The notes under the pieces were generated by a model. The model was not told where the DNA came from. It searched no databases and saw only the letters and a program-made list of their open reading frames with translations. From Agreia sp. VKM Ac-1783 (GTDB lineage Bacteria > Actinomycetota > Actinomycetes > Actinomycetales > Microbacteriaceae): 64,000 bases of DNA. Shown one piece after another: positions 61,106 to 64,000 of this stretch; positions within the stretch are counted from its first letter, which is position 1; each line of letters opens with the position of its first letter. A program made the position numbers and the translations under genes. The stretch covers positions 186,001 through 250,000 of the forward strand of contig NZ_FXWI01000004.1 of NCBI RefSeq assembly GCF_900177765.1, given 5' to 3'.

Positions 61106-62197
61106 CTAAGCGCGCGGCGGCGGGCCCGACGTGTCGCCCTCGCGGAACACGACCGGAAGCACGATGCCCGAAGGAGCTCCCCCGGCCAACAGCTCTCCCA
61201 CCATGCGACCCGCCTGCAGGCCACGTTCGTGCAGCGGCTGCTCCACCGTCGTAAGGCGACGACCCAGCAGGGGAATGTGTGCCCCGTCGAATCCCGTCAC
61301 CGTGAGGTCACGCGGAACCTCGAGTCCTCGCACGGCAGCCGCCCGCAGCGTCCCCACGGCGAGCATGTCGTTCTGCGCCAGGATCGCCGTGGGAGGCGAC
61401 GCCTGATCGAGCAGGCGCCCCGCCGCGATCTCTCCCGAGTCGAGCTCTCGGCCTCCGGCCTCGACGCGCACGGCGTCGGGGAACACGGATGCCACAGCGC
61501 GCAGCCGTTCGCGAATCGTGCGGTTGCTGATCGTCTCGAGATTCGCGTCGATCGGCTCGATCGGGCCGGGAGGCCCATTGGCGTCGATGCGCGTCGAGCG
61601 CATCACCACCCCGATTCGCGTGTGGCCGAGATCTCGCACGTGGCGGGCCAACACGGCCATCCCACTCGCATCGTCGATGTCGACGAGCGTGACGCCCTCT
61701 TCGTGCGGACCCTCGACCCCGACCATGGGGATGTGGCGGGCACGCATGCTCGGCAGGAGGCCGTCGAACTCCTCGCCTCGGGTGAGGAACACGACGGCGT
61801 CGACGGGCATGCCGTCGAGGAGTCGCGCCGAGCGATCGCCCGACTCCGACCGGTGCGACAGCAGCAGCTGGCCCACGTCGAGCTCATCGAGCGCCTCGCT
61901 CAGCCCCGACATCGTGGCCATCGCCACCGGATTCTGGAAGGCCCGGCGCACGGTTCCCGCCACGATGATGCCCACGATGCCCGAGCGACCGCTCTTCAAC
62001 GAGCGGGCCGTCGGGTTCGGTCCCGCGTAGCCGATCTCGGCTGCGGCGGCCAGGATGCGCGCCCTCGTGCGCTCGGTGATCGAGCCGGTGCGACGGTACG
62101 CCAGCGACGCGGTGGAGGTCGAGACCTTCGCGAGCGCGGCGACGTCGGCAAGGGTCACAGAGGTGCGCGCCGGACTCGATCTCATGACTTTCACCAT
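61106..62197 (-). CDS. LacI family regulator next to a new ABC importer
   Basis: 363 residues (ATG 62197 or 62185). HTH about 15-36 (TLADVAALAKVSTSTASLAY), hinge NPTARSLKSGRSGIVG, then a ligand-binding core. Recognition-helix residues (T, S, L) differ from the rhamnoside regulators. It is divergent from a binding-protein gene across dyads at 62248 and 62286, so it probably controls that importer and itself. Confidence 0.9.
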   Translation of the reverse strand: MVKVMRSSPARTSVTLADVAALAKVSTSTASLAYRRTGSITERTRARILAAAAEIGYAGPNPTARSLKSGRSGIVGIIVAGTVRRAFQNPVAMATMSGLSEALDELDVGQLLLSHRSESGDRSARLLDGMPVDAVVFLTRGEEFDGLLPSMRARHIPMVGVEGPHEEGVTLVDIDDASGMAVLARHVRDLGHTRIGVVMRSTRIDANGPPGPIEPIDANLETISNRTIRERLRAVASVFPDAVRVEAGGRELDSGEIAAGRLLDQASPPTAILAQNDMLAVGTLRAAAVRGLEVPRDLTVTGFDGAHIPLLGRRLTTVEQPLHERGLQAGRMVGELLAGGAPSGIVLPVVFREGDTSGPPPRA

Positions 62198-62247
62198 AGC
62201 TACGCGCAGCTTCCTCCCAGGGCGAGTTAGGCACGATGTCCCCCAAT

Positions 62248-62259
62248 CGCAACGTTGCG
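62248..62259. promoter_or_regulatory. 12-bp palindrome CGCAACGTTGCG, probable operator
   Basis: Perfect palindrome with central AACGTT, 51 bp upstream of the regulator's start codon and 70 bp before the binding-protein start, in the divergent gap. Confidence 0.65.
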
Positions 62260-62285
62260 TTCACCATCGCAGCCCACTATCGAAA

Positions 62286-62302
62286 CGATGCGATTCGCAT
62301 CG
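62286..62302. promoter_or_regulatory. 17-bp odd-centred dyad CGATGCGA-T-TCGCATCG
   Basis: Perfect 8-bp arms with one central T, between the first dyad and the binding-protein start. It overlaps an in-frame ATG at 62288, an argument against using that start. Confidence 0.5.
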
Positions 62303-62329
62303 ACACCCGACCCGAAGGACCCAACACCC

Positions 62330-63496
62330 GTGATGCCCCGTCGTTGTCTTCTTACCCTCTCCGCCGCCGCAGCGGTCGCGCTCGCGCTGGCCGGCTGCGC
62401 TCCGACCGCCAGCACAGATGTGGCCGCCACCAACCACGCCGTGACCGACGCTTCGGGCACCGCGACCGTCTTCATCTCCGGCGACACCAATGTGCAGAGC
62501 CTCTGGACCGACGCCATCATTCCCGCCTTCGAGAAGGCGAACCCCGGCGCATCCGTCACGACGACCCTCGACCTGCACGGCGAGCACGACGCGCAGACCA
62601 TGGCGAAGCTCACCAGCTCGGTGCAGGCCAAGGAAGACCCCGGATTCGACCTCATCGACTCGGGCTTCATCCAGGCCGCCGGCAAGGCCGGTCTGCTCGA
62701 AGACGTGTCGGCCGACAACATCCCCAACCTCGCCACGGTGCCCGACACCACGGTGAAGGCCGGCGCCGGATTCGGAATCCCGTACCGTGCCTCCTCCGTG
62801 CTGCTCGCCTACGACTCCACCAAGGTGAAGACGCCGCCGACCACTCTCGACGAGCTGCTGAAGTGGATCACGGCCAACCCCGGCCAGTTCACCTACAACT
62901 CGCCCTCCACCGGCGGCTCCGGTGCGGCCTTCGTGACCACCGTGCTCGACAAGTACGTCTCCGACGCGTCACGCACCGCCATGACCACGGGCTACGACCA
63001 GTCGCTCGAGGGCGAGTGGGACAAGGGCTTCGACGAGCTCAAGAGCCTCGGCTCGTCGATGTACCAGCAGGGCGTCTACCCCAACGGCAACAACCAGGTG
63101 CTCGAGTTGCTCGGCACAGGCGCGATCCAGATGGCGCCTGTCTGGAGCGACCAGGTCATCACGGCCCAGAAGACCGGCACCCTGCCCGCGAACATCAAGT
63201 ACGCGCAGATCTCGAACCCGTCGTTCACGGGAAGCGCCTCATACCTCGGCATTCCCAAGACGGCCGCACACAAGGACGTCGCGCAGAAGCTCGCCGACTA
63301 CGTGCTCTCTTCTGAGGGTCAGGCGCTCATCGCCTCGACCATCGCGGGCTATCCGGTGATCTCCCTCGACAACGTTCCTGCCGATCTGAAAGACAAGTTC
63401 GCCTCGGCCGACCCGTCGGCGCTGCGACCCACCTACTACAGCCAGATGGCGTCTGACATGAACAACCTCTGGGACGCGAAGGTTCCCGGACAGTGA
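62330..63496 (+). CDS. Extracellular solute-binding lipoprotein of an ABC importer
   Basis: 388 residues from GTG 62330 (or ATG 62333), with AAGGA 10 nt upstream; earlier frames lack a signal. Lipobox (VALALAGCAP). Periplasmic-binding-protein body of the PotD/AfuA-like class (PAFEKANPGASVTTTLD, GIPYRASSVLLAYD). The ligand could be a polyamine, sugar phosphate, phosphonate or metal; not predictable. The next gene overlaps its stop by 3 bp. Confidence 0.88.
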   Translation: MMPRRCLLTLSAAAAVALALAGCAPTASTDVAATNHAVTDASGTATVFISGDTNVQSLWTDAIIPAFEKANPGASVTTTLDLHGEHDAQTMAKLTSSVQAKEDPGFDLIDSGFIQAAGKAGLLEDVSADNIPNLATVPDTTVKAGAGFGIPYRASSVLLAYDSTKVKTPPTTLDELLKWITANPGQFTYNSPSTGGSGAAFVTTVLDKYVSDASRTAMTTGYDQSLEGEWDKGFDELKSLGSSMYQQGVYPNGNNQVLELLGTGAIQMAPVWSDQVITAQKTGTLPANIKYAQISNPSFTGSASYLGIPKTAAHKDVAQKLADYVLSSEGQALIASTIAGYPVISLDNVPADLKDKFASADPSALRPTYYSQMASDMNNLWDAKVPGQ

Positions 63497-64000
63497 CCGA
63501 CATCCGATCGGGGCGTCGCGCCCCGGTCGGTGCCCGGCGGCGGGTCTCCCCTGAGGCCCGCCGCTCGGGCATCGGCCTCGCCATGGCACTGCCGCCCGTG
63601 GTACTGCTCGCACTCTTCGTGGGCGTTCCCGTGGTTCTCGCCATCGGCTTCAGCCTCGGCCACACCGGCGGGCTCAACAGCACGATCGCCTCGATCGGAC
63701 TGAACACCCGTGAGGCGACCAGCTGGTGGGGAACGGCACAGGCCTACGTCGACGTCTTCACCGACCCTCGCTTCACCCGCGACCTCGGGGTGACCGTCGG
63801 CGTGACCGTGGTCTCGACCGTCATCGTGCTGGCCTTGGCCCTCGGCATCGCCCTCAACCTGCGGCTGCGCGGCGGACGGCTCGCGAGCGTCTTCGCCGGC
63901 CTGGCCGTGGTGCCTCTCTTCATCCCCGTGGTGATCGCGTCGTGGGCCATCCTGACCTTCTACTCGGGCGACGGATTCGTGCGCACCGTCTTCGCCCTCG
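63493..64000 (+). CDS. ABC transporter permease, first part (3' end outside window)
   Basis: The GTG at 63493 overlaps the binding-protein stop. 169 residues are visible: an arginine-rich leader, a first transmembrane helix (GLAMALPPVVLLALFVGVPV), a periplasmic loop, a second membrane helix (DLGVTVGVTVVSTVIVLALA) and a third (FAGLAVVPLFIPVVIASWAI). It has the usual layout of the PotB/UgpA-like permease class. The EAA loop lies beyond the window. Confidence 0.85.
   Translation, partial: MTDIRSGRRAPVGARRRVSPEARRSGIGLAMALPPVVLLALFVGVPVVLAIGFSLGHTGGLNSTIASIGLNTREATSWWGTAQAYVDVFTDPRFTRDLGVTVGVTVVSTVIVLALALGIALNLRLRGGRLASVFAGLAVVPLFIPVVIASWAILTFYSGDGFVRTVFAL

Noticed and set aside
62288-62330. ATG at 62288 as start of the binding-protein gene
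   Set aside because: It lies inside a 17-bp dyad, lacks a ribosome site, and would place 14 hydrophilic residues before the signal peptide.
1-64000. CRISPR arrays, tRNA or rRNA genes, transposases, phage genes
   Set aside because: No spaced direct repeats, cloverleaf-like sequences or recombinase/transposase motifs were found.

Overview
The window is high-GC DNA with short intergenic gaps, many ATGA/GTGA stop-start overlaps and frequent GTG starts. It looks like the chromosome of an actinobacterium, most likely a member of Microbacteriaceae. The family guess rests on the fused two-domain PutA, the small DUF7882-type protein, the DUF222/HNH (13E12-type) protein, a mycothiol-isomerase-like DinB protein and the LacI/GH78/ABC sugar modules. 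I see no rRNA, tRNA, CRISPR array, phage or insertion-sequence gene.

Left part (1-36.6 kb), mixed housekeeping and accessory genes. It opens with the end of an inositol-monophosphatase-family gene, then a LacI regulator with a 2H-phosphoesterase gene behind a perfect operator palindrome. Next come a divergent SDR/TetR pair over a 16-bp-arm palindrome, a HAD hydrolase and a Tat-exported metallophosphoesterase with a LamG-like tail. A stack of four different short tandem repeats separates it from a DUF222/HNH gene. Then follow a 1668-residue DUF4011/SF1-helicase/nuclease protein, an APC permease, PutA, an FAD oxidoreductase, an AlkA-like glycosylase and a PiT phosphate transporter. A compact Asp23/Gls24-AmaP-type envelope operon lies at 24.3-26.5 kb, close to a CsbD gene. 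After that come DedA, a CPA1 antiporter, a UBP zinc finger protein, a thioesterase, a MarR/epimerase divergent pair and an MGT-type glycosyltransferase.

Centre (36.6-54.7 kb), a plant-glycan utilisation locus. Two parallel operons each encode a lipoprotein sugar-binding protein, two MalF/MalG-type permeases and a GH78 alpha-L-rhamnosidase; the second adds a GH43 enzyme. Between them lie a secreted GH3 glycosidase with a sortase-like LAATG tail and two paralogous LacI regulators with almost the same DNA-recognition helix. The 12-bp palindrome TGAAGCGCTTCA occurs once before operon 1, once before GH3 and twice before operon 2, so the locus reads as one regulon. No ABC ATPase and no rhamnose catabolic enzymes are present, so those functions must be encoded elsewhere.

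Right part (54.8-64 kb). A three-gene operon (acyl-CoA synthetase, 3-hydroxyisobutyryl-CoA-hydrolase-like protein, DUF6226-like protein), a GNAT, a roughly 110-bp imperfect inverted repeat without coding content, a second MGT-type glycosyltransferase, and a LacI regulator divergent from a new ABC importer whose first permease runs off the end of the window.
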